From the NCBI RefSeq assembly GCF_000213655.1, contig NC_015554.1, forward strand, positions 3,782,001 through 3,846,000: DNA of 64,000 nt, given 5' to 3'. Position 1 is the stretch's first letter. Each line of letters begins with the position of its first letter. The notes under the pieces were generated by a model, which saw nothing but the letters and a program-made list of their open reading frames with translations, did not search any database and was not told where the DNA came from. The stretch comes from Alteromonas naphthalenivorans. GTDB lineage: Bacteria > Pseudomonadota > Gammaproteobacteria > Enterobacterales > Alteromonadaceae. This document shows, in pieces, positions 19,164 through 28,571 of this stretch. A program made the position numbers and the translations under genes.

Positions 19164-19391
19164 TTACATGCTATTGCGGGATAAGCGTGCCCGTTGCAGA
19201 CGCTGTTTGAGGTATTGCAGTCTGGGAAGCAAAATCAGCAAGGCTATTGCCCAGTAAATTAACGGTTCCTGCAGGCCGGTTTTGCGAGACCAGCTAAAGT
19301 GTAACAGGGCCAGTAAAACAACCAGGTAAATGGTGTTATGCAGGGATTGCCAGCGATTGGCGCAAAGCAGAAGTAGCTGGTCAATAATCTG
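19164..19391 (-). pseudogene. msrQ: C-terminal fragment of an MsrQ-like haem membrane protein
   Basis: The fragment reads NRWQSLHNTIYLVVLLALLH and then EPLIYWAIALLILLPRL, matching the last membrane segments of MsrQ (YedZ). MsrQ is the inner-membrane haem partner of the periplasmic methionine sulfoxide reductase MsrP. The N-terminal two-thirds are missing. Upstream of about 19391 the frame continues into unrelated sequence that carries GTCCGC and GCGGAC 12 bp apart. It is probably a leftover from the segment that brought in the CstB-like gene, cut at a recombination point. Confidence 0.65.
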
Positions 19392-19513
19392 TTGCGTCCG
19401 CAACTTGTCTCTAGCGGACCATCCAAGACAGACTACCTGATGACGACACTCGCTCCACTGAGTCAATAATTTTAAACTTAAGATGTCGAATAGATTAAGA
19501 ATAAAGACAATGC

Positions 19514-20092
19514 TTATCGGGATTGAAAAACTTCGGGGAAATTTTTTGATAAATGTTTTTCAGCTATCATCATCAATAAATTGCGGTCAGCGTTTCCCAT
19601 TCCAAACCGATGTAGAGAGATTTCGATCGCATTTTTACTACCTACGTCACCTATCGCAATCAACTGTTGTCTTTTACCTAATTGGAACTTAGTAACTTCC
19701 TTCCATGATTTGTATGCAAAGCCTGAAATTTGACCTCCAAACCTGATTCCATCACTATCAGCGTAAAAGATTCGTTGCTCTTTAATACCAATGAAGATCG
19801 AGTACACCAAAGCAAAAACAGGCATCATACCAATAAAAGCGATAATTTTTGAGGATGCTTTCGAACCAAGAGAAAAAAGCTCAGGTAAATAGCCATAACC
19901 AACGAACGTAGCCGTCCACAAAACTATGTTAAGTAGCACTATTTTTAATAGCTTCACTCGCCCGCTTTGGTTAATCTCGCGCAGCTCAAGTGTCAGCTCT
20001 TTCTCATTAGTCTTTATGTGTAGATGGTCTTGAATTTTTGCTAGTGGATTAACCCTATCAGATAAGTCGCTACATGTCCGTTTATCGCTCAT
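19514..20092 (-). CDS. Two-TM membrane protein with a possible PH-like domain
   Basis: The 192-residue protein has a cytoplasmic N-terminus, two membrane segments (about residues 49-68 and 83-101), and a C-terminal part with FYADSDGIRFGG and YKSWKEVTKFQLG. That pattern resembles bacterial PH-like domains of small membrane proteins. It overlaps the SRAP gene stop by 4 bp, so it is probably co-transcribed with that LexA-linked gene. Function is not known. Confidence 0.6.
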   Translation of the reverse strand: MSDKRTCSDLSDRVNPLAKIQDHLHIKTNEKELTLELREINQSGRVKLLKIVLLNIVLWTATFVGYGYLPELFSLGSKASSKIIAFIGMMPVFALVYSIFIGIKEQRIFYADSDGIRFGGQISGFAYKSWKEVTKFQLGKRQQLIAIGDVGSKNAIEISLHRFGMGNADRNLLMMIAEKHLSKNFPEVFQSR

Positions 20093-20781
20093 TGCTGCCT
20101 ATTAGCTGAAAGCCTCTCCGACTCGCTTAACGCCACGCCTCCCTTAAAGGTTTTCACTTTTGTCACTGTGAAGCCAGTGTGAATCTTCGGATTATTGAGT
20201 TCTGCCTTTACAGCAGCGTCATCTGCACCGGATAACCATGCTGAAATAAATTGTTTGTCGTGAGGAAGAAAACAGGGGATAGATTGCTCATGGTATTTTT
20301 TAAATGCTGGATGAGGCGGACGGGTAATGACAGCAGTCGAATAAAGGCCGTTGCTGAACTCTCTGTATACGGCTCCGATTAACACTGCTGAATCCGCCTC
20401 CATTAAATAGTGCTCTTTTTTCTTTTGAACTTGTTTCGATTCACCCAGTGCTGTCGCAATCACCAATGCCCGACAATGTTTCACCGCGCTTTTCCAGTAA
20501 GGACTATCCAGGTCTCTCGCATTGAAAGTGGTTCTTCTTCCCACGTTGAGACTGTCACCGCTTTCCTGGCAGTCATACCACCAGGTAGCATTAACTGTTT
20601 TGTTCGGGCTGATGATGACATTCTTAATCTGTCGGTCAGGATTTTTTCCAAAGGCAGGATAAAAATTCAGTATTCCCTCTTTTTCCTGCTGAAACGAAGG
20701 AACAACATCACCTAGTCCAATTTGTTCTAACAGCGCAATAACAGCTGGCGAATCGGTAACTCGTTGAATAAAACCACACAT
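20089..20781 (-). CDS. SRAP/YedK-type DNA-protein crosslink protein
   Basis: The ATG at 20781 follows GAGGAAAAA and gives MCGF at the N-terminus, which exposes the catalytic Cys2 after methionine removal, as in YedK/HMCES. Also present are FNARDLDSPYW, equivalent to the NAR site, and KYHEQSIPCFL, near the usual histidine region; the glutamate region is diverged (TALGESK). SRAP proteins form a covalent link with abasic sites in single-stranded DNA and protect them. It is divergent from umuDC across a perfect LexA box, so SOS control is likely. It is slightly diverged from chromosomal YedK. Confidence 0.8.
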   Translation of the reverse strand: MCGFIQRVTDSPAVIALLEQIGLGDVVPSFQQEKEGILNFYPAFGKNPDRQIKNVIISPNKTVNATWWYDCQESGDSLNVGRRTTFNARDLDSPYWKSAVKHCRALVIATALGESKQVQKKKEHYLMEADSAVLIGAVYREFSNGLYSTAVITRPPHPAFKKYHEQSIPCFLPHDKQFISAWLSGADDAAVKAELNNPKIHTGFTVTKVKTFKGGVALSESERLSANRQQ

Positions 20782-20867
20782 TTTTTCCTCCAGCGTTTTT
20801 GCAACTCTTAACTGCATTATTGACGAATAAATCTCGCTGTACAACCGACAAAAGCTTGCATAACATA

Positions 20868-20883
20868 CTGTACATATAGACAG
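20868..20883. promoter_or_regulatory. LexA (SOS) box between SRAP and umuD
   Basis: CTGT-N8-ACAG is present exactly (CTGTACATATAGACAG). It lies 18 bp before umuD and 87 bp before the SRAP start. It most directly controls umuDC and may also serve the SRAP operon. Confidence 0.85.
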
Positions 20884-20900
20884 TATTTGCAGGTATTTTT

Positions 20901-21302
20901 ATGAAGTTTATACCGCTAAAAGCACAAGCCGGAATAGTGGGCTTTGAATCGCCAGCCGTTGAATATGTTGAGCTGGAATTAAGTTTGGATGAGCTGTTAA
21001 TCGATCATAAAAGTGCGACATTTATCGGTTTCGCCCAGGGTGAGTCAATGATGGGTGACGGCATTTTTGACGGTGATTTATTAATAGTGTCACGTGCTGA
21101 AGAAGTGTCCCATATGACAGTTATTGTCGCCTCTTTAAACGGAGAGTTTATCTGTAAACGTTTAGATAAGCATCAAAGGCAATTATTGTCATCTGCTGAA
21201 AATGCGACACCTCATGTATTAGGAGAAGATGACGATTTTCGCGTAGAAGGTGTGGTAATTCGCTCCATTCGTCTGCATAAGAAAATTACGAGATTACTGT
21301 AA
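20901..21302 (+). CDS. umuD: UmuD-type SOS mutagenesis protein
   Basis: The 133-residue protein is a LexA-like S24 peptidase. The cleavage site is Ala10-Gly11 in KAQAGIVGF, the nucleophile is Ser49 in AQGESMMGDG, and the general base is Lys86 in FICKRL. After RecA-stimulated self-cleavage it activates UmuC to form DNA polymerase V. It follows a LexA box and its stop overlaps the umuC start by 1 bp. Length is as expected. Confidence 0.9.
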   Translation: MKFIPLKAQAGIVGFESPAVEYVELELSLDELLIDHKSATFIGFAQGESMMGDGIFDGDLLIVSRAEEVSHMTVIVASLNGEFICKRLDKHQRQLLSSAENATPHVLGEDDDFRVEGVVIRSIRLHKKITRLL

Positions 21303-22558
21303 TGTTTGCGCTTGTCGATGCTGTCAGTATGTATGCCTCATGCGAAAAGGTATTTTATCCTGAAATCCGCCGTAAACCTGTCATCGTACTATCTAACAAT
21401 GATGGCTGCGTAGTCGCTGTATGCCCTACAGCCAAAAGAATGGGGTTTAAAAAGTTTGTCCCTTTCTTCCAGATAGCAGACAGTGCACGAAAAGCTGGAG
21501 TGGTAGTAAGGAGCAGCAACTATAGTCTGTACGCCGACCTTAGCCAGCGCCTGATGGATACGTGCTCGCGATTTGCTCCCAATATGCACGTCTACTCCAT
21601 CGACGAGTGTTTTCTGCATTATGATTTTGATGCAGATGACGCGTACTGGTGGGAGCTGGGAGAAAAAATCAGGCGCACTGTATGGAAAGAAGTATGCCTG
21701 CCGGTAGGCGTCGGTTTTGGTACAACACCGACGCTGGCAAAAGCGGCAAACCACGCAGCAAAAAAGTTGTCCGGCTTCGAAGGTGTGGCTGTGTTAAATT
21801 GCCTCCAGTCACGACAAAATGTACTACCGAAAATGGAGGTGACGGATGTCTGGGGTATCGGAAAGCGTCTGGGGAACCGACTCAACCTCATGAACATTAA
21901 CACGGCAATGCAGCTTTCAAAGCAGCCGCCTCAGCAGATGCGAAAGCATTTTAGTATTACGGTGGAAAATACGGTAAGAGAACTGAATGGCGAAGTCAGA
22001 CTGACGTGGGATGAGTCGCGTGCGGACAAGAAGGAAATTTATAGCACACGCAGTTTCGGCCAGCGGATTACTGATAAAAACCAGCTAAAATTTGCGCTGG
22101 CGAAACATGCTGAAATTGCGGCGGTAAAGTTAAGGAAACAACGCTGTGTAGCAGGCGCAATGACAATTTTTGCGTCGTCCTCGCCACATGATGCCGCGCC
22201 ATACTATCGCAAGTCTCTTCTGCACAGTTTCGCTGTACCTACGTCAGACACACGCAATATCATTGCTGCCACCTCTGCTGTACTGGAAAAGATATATTGC
22301 GCTGGCGTCAGATACTATAAATGCGGAGTGGGATTGGTGGATATTAAAAGCGCTGTTTTCAATCAGGGGGATTTATTTACTCCCTCTACAGACAGCCCAG
22401 CACTCATGGCCTGTCTCGATAAAATCAATTCACGTTACGGACGCTCGACCCTCCATTTTGCAGCGCAAGGAATAGAGCAGAAATTTGCCATGCGAAGAGA
22501 ATTTCTATCGAAATCGTCTACGACGAACTGGCGGGATATCCCACGGATTAAGTGTTAA
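21302..22558 (+). CDS. umuC: UmuC, catalytic subunit of DNA polymerase V
   Basis: The 418-residue Y-family polymerase begins MFALVDAVSMYASCEKVF and has the second catalytic stretch YSIDECFL. The helix-hairpin-helix region VWGIGKRLGNRLNLM and a C-terminal little-finger region follow. Length is close to the E. coli protein (422). It performs error-prone translesion synthesis with UmuD' in SOS-induced cells. It is translationally coupled to umuD. Island-borne umuDC pairs are common on plasmids and ICEs. Confidence 0.9.
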   Translation: MFALVDAVSMYASCEKVFYPEIRRKPVIVLSNNDGCVVAVCPTAKRMGFKKFVPFFQIADSARKAGVVVRSSNYSLYADLSQRLMDTCSRFAPNMHVYSIDECFLHYDFDADDAYWWELGEKIRRTVWKEVCLPVGVGFGTTPTLAKAANHAAKKLSGFEGVAVLNCLQSRQNVLPKMEVTDVWGIGKRLGNRLNLMNINTAMQLSKQPPQQMRKHFSITVENTVRELNGEVRLTWDESRADKKEIYSTRSFGQRITDKNQLKFALAKHAEIAAVKLRKQRCVAGAMTIFASSSPHDAAPYYRKSLLHSFAVPTSDTRNIIAATSAVLEKIYCAGVRYYKCGVGLVDIKSAVFNQGDLFTPSTDSPALMACLDKINSRYGRSTLHFAAQGIEQKFAMRREFLSKSSTTNWRDIPRIKC

Positions 22559-22692
22559 TCCTTTATCATGACGCGGCCACACCGAGGAAGTAAGCAATAC
22601 CATCAACTGTGAAAGCTGTCCCCATAGACAGCTTTCAGAAGAAGCTAACTTCAATATCATAGGCTTTACCACTTAGAAAAAACTGAACCCAT

Positions 22693-22884
22693 ATGAACTT
22701 CAAAAACTTTCTAAAATTACGTGCTGCCGGTAACCGTTTACCAGATGATGCTTATCTCGCTTATAACAACATTGAGATCTACGGTTTTTCAGTAAAGCCA
22801 ATACCAGGAATTGAATTAGATGACAGTAGCTTCGTGAAAGCGACCGACATTAATAGACGAGCAATTACCCTACGTTTTGACTAA
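22693..22884 (+). CDS. Small protein of unknown function
   Basis: A 63-residue frame starts at an ATG just downstream of umuC. It has an even composition and no recognised motif. The ribosome site is weak, so it may be a gene or chance. It is kept because it lies on the coding strand between genes and looks protein-like. Confidence 0.4.
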   Translation: MNFKNFLKLRAAGNRLPDDAYLAYNNIEIYGFSVKPIPGIELDDSSFVKATDINRRAITLRFD

Positions 22885-23037
22885 TATAGTTCTACCTCTT
22901 TGCGATTGATTGTGAAGCAACTAAGCAGTTTCGCTCGGTGTATAGGGACATAACTATTAGTCGTCGGCACAGCAGGCATTTCCTGATAGTTAGCGGCCTC
23001 TACGTTTGTAAAAATTACAGAGGGCGTTTATGGACGG

Positions 23038-24201
23038 CTACAGTTCAAGAATGGTCATAAAACCATTTACTAATCTATTATATTCAGCGACAAGTTTTTC
23101 TTTTGGCAATGTTATCGGCTCTATGTTAGGCAACCCCTGTGAGTTAAAATCTTTAGTTGTTGCCAAAATTAAACGCTCCTTGAGAGAAAGCTGTCGGAAC
23201 GTCTCTGGTGTGATGATATTTATATCAGGTAAACCGAACGGAACATCCCTCATTTTATTTACAGAATAGCTAATAGCCGTTGTAGATTTTTCATAATGAT
23301 ACCTAGACTCAATCCTCGTTGCAGGAACAATCGATGATAGGCATGATTTCGCTTCATCTATAGAATAGCGGTTCTTCTTATATAGCTTATGTAAATAGTT
23401 CGAAACTGGACAATAGATTACGTTCAAAATTTTGAAACCATTGCCTTTCATTTCATCGTACAACCCTTGTGCAAGCGACATTTTCTGACCGCCATATTCC
23501 CAGCTAAAAAAAGTGCTTTTTCCTTGCGGTACAATAGTTACTAAAGAAGAAAAAATATTGTGAAGTTGGATTCCAATATCCATCCTAGTGATAATAGAGT
23601 TTTTAATAGCTTTTTCTCTTTCATCACCAAATACCCTAAATAAGGATTTAAAGAACTTTTTAATCATCTTGTTACTAAAATAGGACGGAGTGAATTCTAT
23701 TCTAATATTCCTGTATTTACTTGATATATTTTTAGCGCCAACTGAAATATGGATTTTATCTTTATTCTCAGCTTTAGCAATAAAAGAGTTTTTGTAATAT
23801 TTATGTACAGTCCCCTTTTTGTTACCCTTTAAAATACTTATATTCCAAATTTTATCCAATCTGAAATTTTCTCCAAACATGAAGGTGATTTCTTTAGCCT
23901 TGCTCTTGCTGATGTCAAAGCCTAAAACAATTTTATCAAAATCTAATTTCAACCAAACCCCGTCAATATAGCGAAATATTAGATCAGCTTGTCGACAGAT
24001 AAATCCCTCATCAGCTAAAATATCTTCCAGCGCTTTTTTCTTAGTGGTTATATCTACTGCCGCATAAAAATTGGTCATTAGCTCCTTATCCGATTTAAGA
24101 ATCCTGAGCTGACTGCTGACCTCTTCCTCTAGCTTACACTGTTTACGACTGGCTGTTATCTTTGTTGACGACGGGGTGTTACTTCTATTGTTGTTAGTCA
24201 T
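23038..24201 (-). CDS. Possible replication-initiation protein (Rep_trans-like)
   Basis: The start is placed at 24201; the upstream frame is AT-rich and unlikely to be coding. The 387-residue protein has SIITRMDIGIQL near its middle and TRIESRYHYEK later. These resemble the TRxDxxxD and RxExR stretches of rolling-circle replication initiators of the Rep_trans/pfam02486 type. The remainder is lysine-rich and not recognised. An island-borne Rep would let the excised circle replicate. The upstream region carries a palindrome and short repeats, which fit an origin, but the family assignment is tentative. Confidence 0.45.
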   Translation of the reverse strand: MTNNNRSNTPSSTKITASRKQCKLEEEVSSQLRILKSDKELMTNFYAAVDITTKKKALEDILADEGFICRQADLIFRYIDGVWLKLDFDKIVLGFDISKSKAKEITFMFGENFRLDKIWNISILKGNKKGTVHKYYKNSFIAKAENKDKIHISVGAKNISSKYRNIRIEFTPSYFSNKMIKKFFKSLFRVFGDEREKAIKNSIITRMDIGIQLHNIFSSLVTIVPQGKSTFFSWEYGGQKMSLAQGLYDEMKGNGFKILNVIYCPVSNYLHKLYKKNRYSIDEAKSCLSSIVPATRIESRYHYEKSTTAISYSVNKMRDVPFGLPDINIITPETFRQLSLKERLILATTKDFNSQGLPNIEPITLPKEKLVAEYNRLVNGFMTILEL

Positions 24202-24583
24202 ATAAGTTATATAGTTAATAATGTTAATGAATACTGATAGACGTGCGTGTATGCGCGTATAAAGTAAATTAGTATTCTGATGGGATTTAGCATAAAAATA
24301 AAAATACCAAAAAAAAGGTATCTTTATGCGTTTCTTAGCCTTAAATATGCTCAATTAGCAGTTTTTACCAATATTTCCCAAAGATACCTACTTTGTTATA
24401 TTTTATCTCGCCTCTCGTGTAAGTGGTCACTTACATTCTCAGGTATTTTTCGTGCGCCTCACATAAAATGCTAATTTACACTAGTAACCCGACGTGTGAT
24501 TCTCACGAAAAGTTGACCGTGAGGTTAACGGAAATTGGGGCGTGAGGTTGGCAAAAAATTTCGCTCGGCAGTGGTAAACGGTT
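24202..24583. other. Intergenic region with palindrome and direct repeats, possible origin
   Basis: The 382-bp stretch separates two divergent genes. It has GTAAGTGGTCACTTAC (7-bp arms) at 24419-24434 and two CGTGAGGTT repeats near 24511 and 24540. These could be operator or origin sites for the adjacent possible Rep gene. Confidence 0.4.
24419..24434. repeat. Inverted repeat GTAAGTG-GT-CACTTAC
   Basis: The two 7-bp arms match exactly around a 2-bp centre. It sits between divergent genes and could bind a dimeric regulator. Confidence 0.5.
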
Positions 24584-25297
24584 TTGATTCTCGGTAGTCT
24601 GTTCACCAAAGTACGTGACAAGGCTGATAACCTGATGGGACGACATAACCTTTCTAAGGATGAGTGGCTCGCATATGGTAAAGATCTTATCGAGTGTTCA
24701 AGTATCACCATTGATGACAAAGATCATAAGCTTGCGGTTGAAAATATTGCTGAACAATTATCTTATTTAGATTCGGATAAAGACGAGGCTAAATTTGATA
24801 TCGATGCGGTTAAACATTGGATTGATTCCCTTAATAAGAAATCGTGGGAAAGATTTAAATCAAGAATTAGGAGTAAAAGATATTCGCAGGATAGGACAAG
24901 AATAACGATCCAAGAAAAGGCTCAAGAGTATCTTAGTATAAAAGCGGATGAATTTGACGAGATAAACACAAGTGTCTTAGTTAACTTATTAGGTGAAAAG
25001 TATCAAATAGTTGATGCCTCTTTATTGAAAAGCTTATTTTCTCTTAAAGATAAACTGCTACCTCGTGATAAAAATATCAGCCTGCGTGAATTCATTTCTT
25101 ATATGGAAAGTGCAGCTGATAATAAACACGTAATAAGCCTTCCTCGTCTAGCGCTTCACGTAAGAGGTGCAGACATTGATCCAGAAAAAGAATATGTTTT
25201 TGCTGTGATTAATCCGATTGAAGATGGTAGTATTAAAAGAGTAAAAGAAGAATTGCGCCCTATTTCTGACGGAAAAGTTTCTTTTCTTGTAGAATAA
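24584..25297 (+). CDS. Hypothetical protein
   Basis: The 237-residue frame starts with TTG at 24584; an ATG at 24635 (MGRHNLSKDEW) is an alternative and would shorten it by 17 residues. The protein is acidic-basic mixed and probably helical in the middle. I recognise no motif. It is divergent from the possible Rep gene and may be a partner or regulator, but this rests on position only. Confidence 0.55.
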   Translation: MILGSLFTKVRDKADNLMGRHNLSKDEWLAYGKDLIECSSITIDDKDHKLAVENIAEQLSYLDSDKDEAKFDIDAVKHWIDSLNKKSWERFKSRIRSKRYSQDRTRITIQEKAQEYLSIKADEFDEINTSVLVNLLGEKYQIVDASLLKSLFSLKDKLLPRDKNISLREFISYMESAADNKHVISLPRLALHVRGADIDPEKEYVFAVINPIEDGSIKRVKEELRPISDGKVSFLVE

Positions 25298-25618
25298 TGA
25301 CGTTTTACACATAGCTCTCGCAAATACTAAAATTTTATGTTGATATACAAAGTTCTCCGTTATTTTTTGGCAATTGAGCTGGCCGAATTATTACTTAAAT
25401 TCATTATTACGGTCTCTGTGATAATTAAAATGAAAGACGCTTGGTATTAGTAGCATCAGGCAAAACACTTATAAGCAAAAATTTATTAAATCTTTTCCCT
25501 TCACTATTTCGGTACAAAACAGCCGTATTCCTGCCACAGATTCTCTGCTAGCTTATTAATAGCTTGTTCAAGCAAATACCCCACTTTTAGTTCATTTCAT
25601 TCATATCCGGAGCAATTA
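25298..25618. other. Gene-less stretch before the recombinase operon
   Basis: I see no gene in these 321 bp. The right end carries the ribosome site (GGAGC) for the gene at 25619; no clear operator or hairpin is visible. Confidence 0.5.
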
Positions 25619-26536
25619 ATGGATACAGCATGTCCTTACACGCTGTACTTGGGCCGTCTTGCGCCCAGTAGTCAGCGTTCCATTGCGTCTCAGCTTAACA
25701 GTATTGCCGACCAACTTGATTGGCCGAGGCAAGGCCGAGAAGCCATGTTTTGTAAAATTGATTACCAACAGGCTAGTCGCATCAAGGCCATGTTACTAAG
25801 CAATGGCTGGTCAGCAAGATCGATTAATAGAGCAATGACGGCCATACGCAATATTGTGAAAGTTGCTGTGTTATCAGGTATCACAGATGAAATGCAGGCT
25901 TTGCAGCTTCAAACTATTACCAAAGTGAAGCATGGAAACCACAGAGGCACACCATTATCCAGTAAGCAGGTCGAGAAGCTGTTTGTTACGCTCAGTAAAA
26001 ACCACTCGCTTATCGGTATCCGTGACCACGCTATTTTCGCGTTACTGCTCGGTACAGGTCTTCGGAGAAGCGAATTGGTAACGCTTATGTATGCAGATTA
26101 TTCGCCGGATTTTCAGACGCTTTTTATCAGGCAAGGAAAAGGCAATAAAAGCCGAACCGTATATTTACCTCACTGGTCAAACGATTTGCTCATGGATTGG
26201 GTTCAAATAAGAGGGTCAATCTGCGGACCATTGTTTTTACGTATTGCGAGAGGCGGACATATTCAACCGGATAGCCCTCTCTCAACCAGCTTCATTTATT
26301 CACTTATTCGCAGCACATTGGCTTCACACGGTATTGAAGGTGTTTCTCCCCATGACTTAAGACGCACTTTCATCACGCGCTTGCTGGAGCAGAACGTAGA
26401 TTTGAATACCGTTCGCCAGATGGCAGGTCATGCCGATATTGCAACGACGATTATCTACGACAAACGTCATGAGAAAGTCATGAAGAAAGCAGCGGTAAAT
26501 CTTCAGTACGATGACAGGAGTAATGAGCATGGCTAG
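25619..26536 (+). CDS. XerC/D-like tyrosine recombinase
   Basis: The 305-residue protein has a SAM-like N-terminal domain and a full catalytic set: Arg in LLGTGLRRSEL, a Lys in GKGNKSR, the HDLRRTF box, the His in AGHADIATT and the Tyr in IIYDKRH. It overlaps the next gene (double AAA ATPase) by 8 bp (ATGGCTAG), and a DUF6641 gene follows. The three form one operon. It is about 16 kb from the attachment cores, so it may act on a second site or in element maintenance. A GGAGC site precedes the ATG. Confidence 0.85.
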   Translation: MDTACPYTLYLGRLAPSSQRSIASQLNSIADQLDWPRQGREAMFCKIDYQQASRIKAMLLSNGWSARSINRAMTAIRNIVKVAVLSGITDEMQALQLQTITKVKHGNHRGTPLSSKQVEKLFVTLSKNHSLIGIRDHAIFALLLGTGLRRSELVTLMYADYSPDFQTLFIRQGKGNKSRTVYLPHWSNDLLMDWVQIRGSICGPLFLRIARGGHIQPDSPLSTSFIYSLIRSTLASHGIEGVSPHDLRRTFITRLLEQNVDLNTVRQMAGHADIATTIIYDKRHEKVMKKAAVNLQYDDRSNEHG

Positions 26537-28556
26537 CGCATTGCGTAACCGTTTCCAACTAAACTACCTCGCCTGCGAATGGGTTAAGCGACTGCTTAAA
26601 TACGCTGAACGAATTGACGCAGACCTACTGGACGAAAACACGGTACAGGCGCTACGTGGAGAACGGCGCTTAGCGAGCAAGCCACTAAAATGTAACTCGT
26701 TAAGCGCTGTAAAAAAGCTGCTTACGATTACTGACAAAAACCCTGTGGTAACTAAAGTTCTTCAATATAATTGTCGCGCTGTTCAACAGGAACTGGTGCT
26801 GCCACATAACGCAGCGAGTGTGGTGGAGTATATTGTTCTAACCCAGGCGAACCGACATTTTACTGACTTCTGCGACAACCTGTTAGCGCAGTTGCAGGAT
26901 GTGTCGACAAAAACATTATTGCAGTATGCAACGAATTTGACGCCAGTGGAATATGAGCAAACGTTGAAGCAGCTTGCTAGAGCAGGGATATTAAGTAAAC
27001 CCAGTTTATCTATCGTGTTGGGGAACGAATTACCTGACTACCTATTGCAGAAGCTGCTTACAGAGAAGATTGAAACCAAGCAACAGCTTATCGCGCCACT
27101 TCTGCACGAGAGCAAGGTTGCACAATTTACTTTGGATGCATTTCCGCAGGTCGACACACAATTGTTAGCTAACTATTTTACTTCTGCTTTAACTAAGCAG
27201 CAACGCGGCATCAATTTGTTGTTCTACGGTGATTCAGGCACCGGTAAAACAGAGCTAGCACGCGCATTAGCCAAAAGCGCTGGATATACGCTTTATGAAG
27301 TTCGTTCTACGGCACTAGTTGACACCAAAGGTAATGACGATTTTGATTCTAAATATCCTGACAAGGAGCGACTACGTTACCACTCCATGATTAACGGCTT
27401 GCTGTCCAATAACTCCAAAGCAGTGCTGTTAGTGGATGAATGTGAAAGCGTTTTTGAACAGGCTTGTTACCAGTACAGCAAAGAACACTTACAACGTTTG
27501 CTGGAAGACAATTCTGTGCCGAGCATCTGGATCACGAATCACGTCGACTGCCTAGAACCAAGCTTCATACGCCGATTTAAGTTAGCGACAGAAGTGCCAC
27601 CACCAAGGCCAAGCGACATAGAGCGAATGTGCAAGCAGTATTTTAGAGGCTTGTCATTATCATCGCAGTTTACGCGCAATATAACGCGAATACACAACGT
27701 TTCACCGGCCATTATTGCTAATGCTGCACATGTGGCGAAAACAATGGGTACAGCGCGTACAGAAGCAGAGAACGTTGTTAGTGAAACAGTGAAATCGACA
27801 TTACAAGCCGCTGGGCTTTGGGATAACACGCTACGTTATCAGGCAGAGTTAAATTTCGATGTGTCGTTGCTTAACTTAAAGCAACCAAATAGTTATCTAG
27901 AAGAGGTCAGTTATGCGCTGAAGCATAACAAACCGGCTCGGATACTTCTGTCTGGTCCACCAGGAACCGGTAAAACCGCCTTTGCCCATTATCTGGCTGA
28001 GATTAACCAGCGCAACCTGATACGCGTTAAATGTTCTGACGTCTTAAGCAAATGGGTCGGTGAAAGCGAGAAGAATGTGGCGGAGCTGTTCCATCGTGCT
28101 CACAACGAGGGAAAAGTCATTCTTCTTGATGAGGTAGACAGTCTTCTTGTCAGCCGAGAATCACTTTCCGCACACTATGAACTGCAACTGGTAAACGAAC
28201 TTCTTACTCAAATAGAATGCTTCACGCAGCCGCTGTTCGCTGCCACCAACTTTGATAGCCGCTTAGATAAGGCTGTACTGCGCCGTTTTGACTTTAAGCT
28301 GGATTGTGGTTACTTGAAGCCGGAACAAGTTATCCGACTATATAAACAGATATCGGGAATTAAGAGGCTAAAGGTACAAGAAGAACAGCAGCTCGCGCAT
28401 CTAACCCAGTTGACACCTGGTGATTTCGCTATTCTCGCCAGACGTAAACAATTCAGAAATAACAAAAACCACCTAGCTTCCGCCATTTCTCTGCTAGCAG
28501 AAGAAAATCAACGTAAACAACCCAACACCCTAATGGGCTTTATCCGCCCTCATTAA
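26529..28556 (+). CDS. Protein with two AAA+ ATPase domains
   Basis: The ATG at 26529 is chosen because GGAG lies 8 bases upstream; an earlier ATG at 26511 has no such spacing. The 675-residue protein has an N-terminal helical region and two AAA+ domains. The first has Walker A YGDSGTGKTELA near residue 234 and Walker B VLLVDECESVFE. The second has SGPPGTGKTAFA near 474, VILLDEVDSLL near 531 and an arginine in VLRRFDFKL. Tandem AAA+ domains suggest a ring that remodels or unfolds a partner. It overlaps the recombinase gene, so the two products may work together in DNA transactions. This pairing is conserved-looking but the function is not known to me. Confidence 0.75.
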   Translation: MASALRNRFQLNYLACEWVKRLLKYAERIDADLLDENTVQALRGERRLASKPLKCNSLSAVKKLLTITDKNPVVTKVLQYNCRAVQQELVLPHNAASVVEYIVLTQANRHFTDFCDNLLAQLQDVSTKTLLQYATNLTPVEYEQTLKQLARAGILSKPSLSIVLGNELPDYLLQKLLTEKIETKQQLIAPLLHESKVAQFTLDAFPQVDTQLLANYFTSALTKQQRGINLLFYGDSGTGKTELARALAKSAGYTLYEVRSTALVDTKGNDDFDSKYPDKERLRYHSMINGLLSNNSKAVLLVDECESVFEQACYQYSKEHLQRLLEDNSVPSIWITNHVDCLEPSFIRRFKLATEVPPPRPSDIERMCKQYFRGLSLSSQFTRNITRIHNVSPAIIANAAHVAKTMGTARTEAENVVSETVKSTLQAAGLWDNTLRYQAELNFDVSLLNLKQPNSYLEEVSYALKHNKPARILLSGPPGTGKTAFAHYLAEINQRNLIRVKCSDVLSKWVGESEKNVAELFHRAHNEGKVILLDEVDSLLVSRESLSAHYELQLVNELLTQIECFTQPLFAATNFDSRLDKAVLRRFDFKLDCGYLKPEQVIRLYKQISGIKRLKVQEEQQLAHLTQLTPGDFAILARRKQFRNNKNHLASAISLLAEENQRKQPNTLMGFIRPH

Positions 28557-28571
28557 TCAAAGGTAAATATT

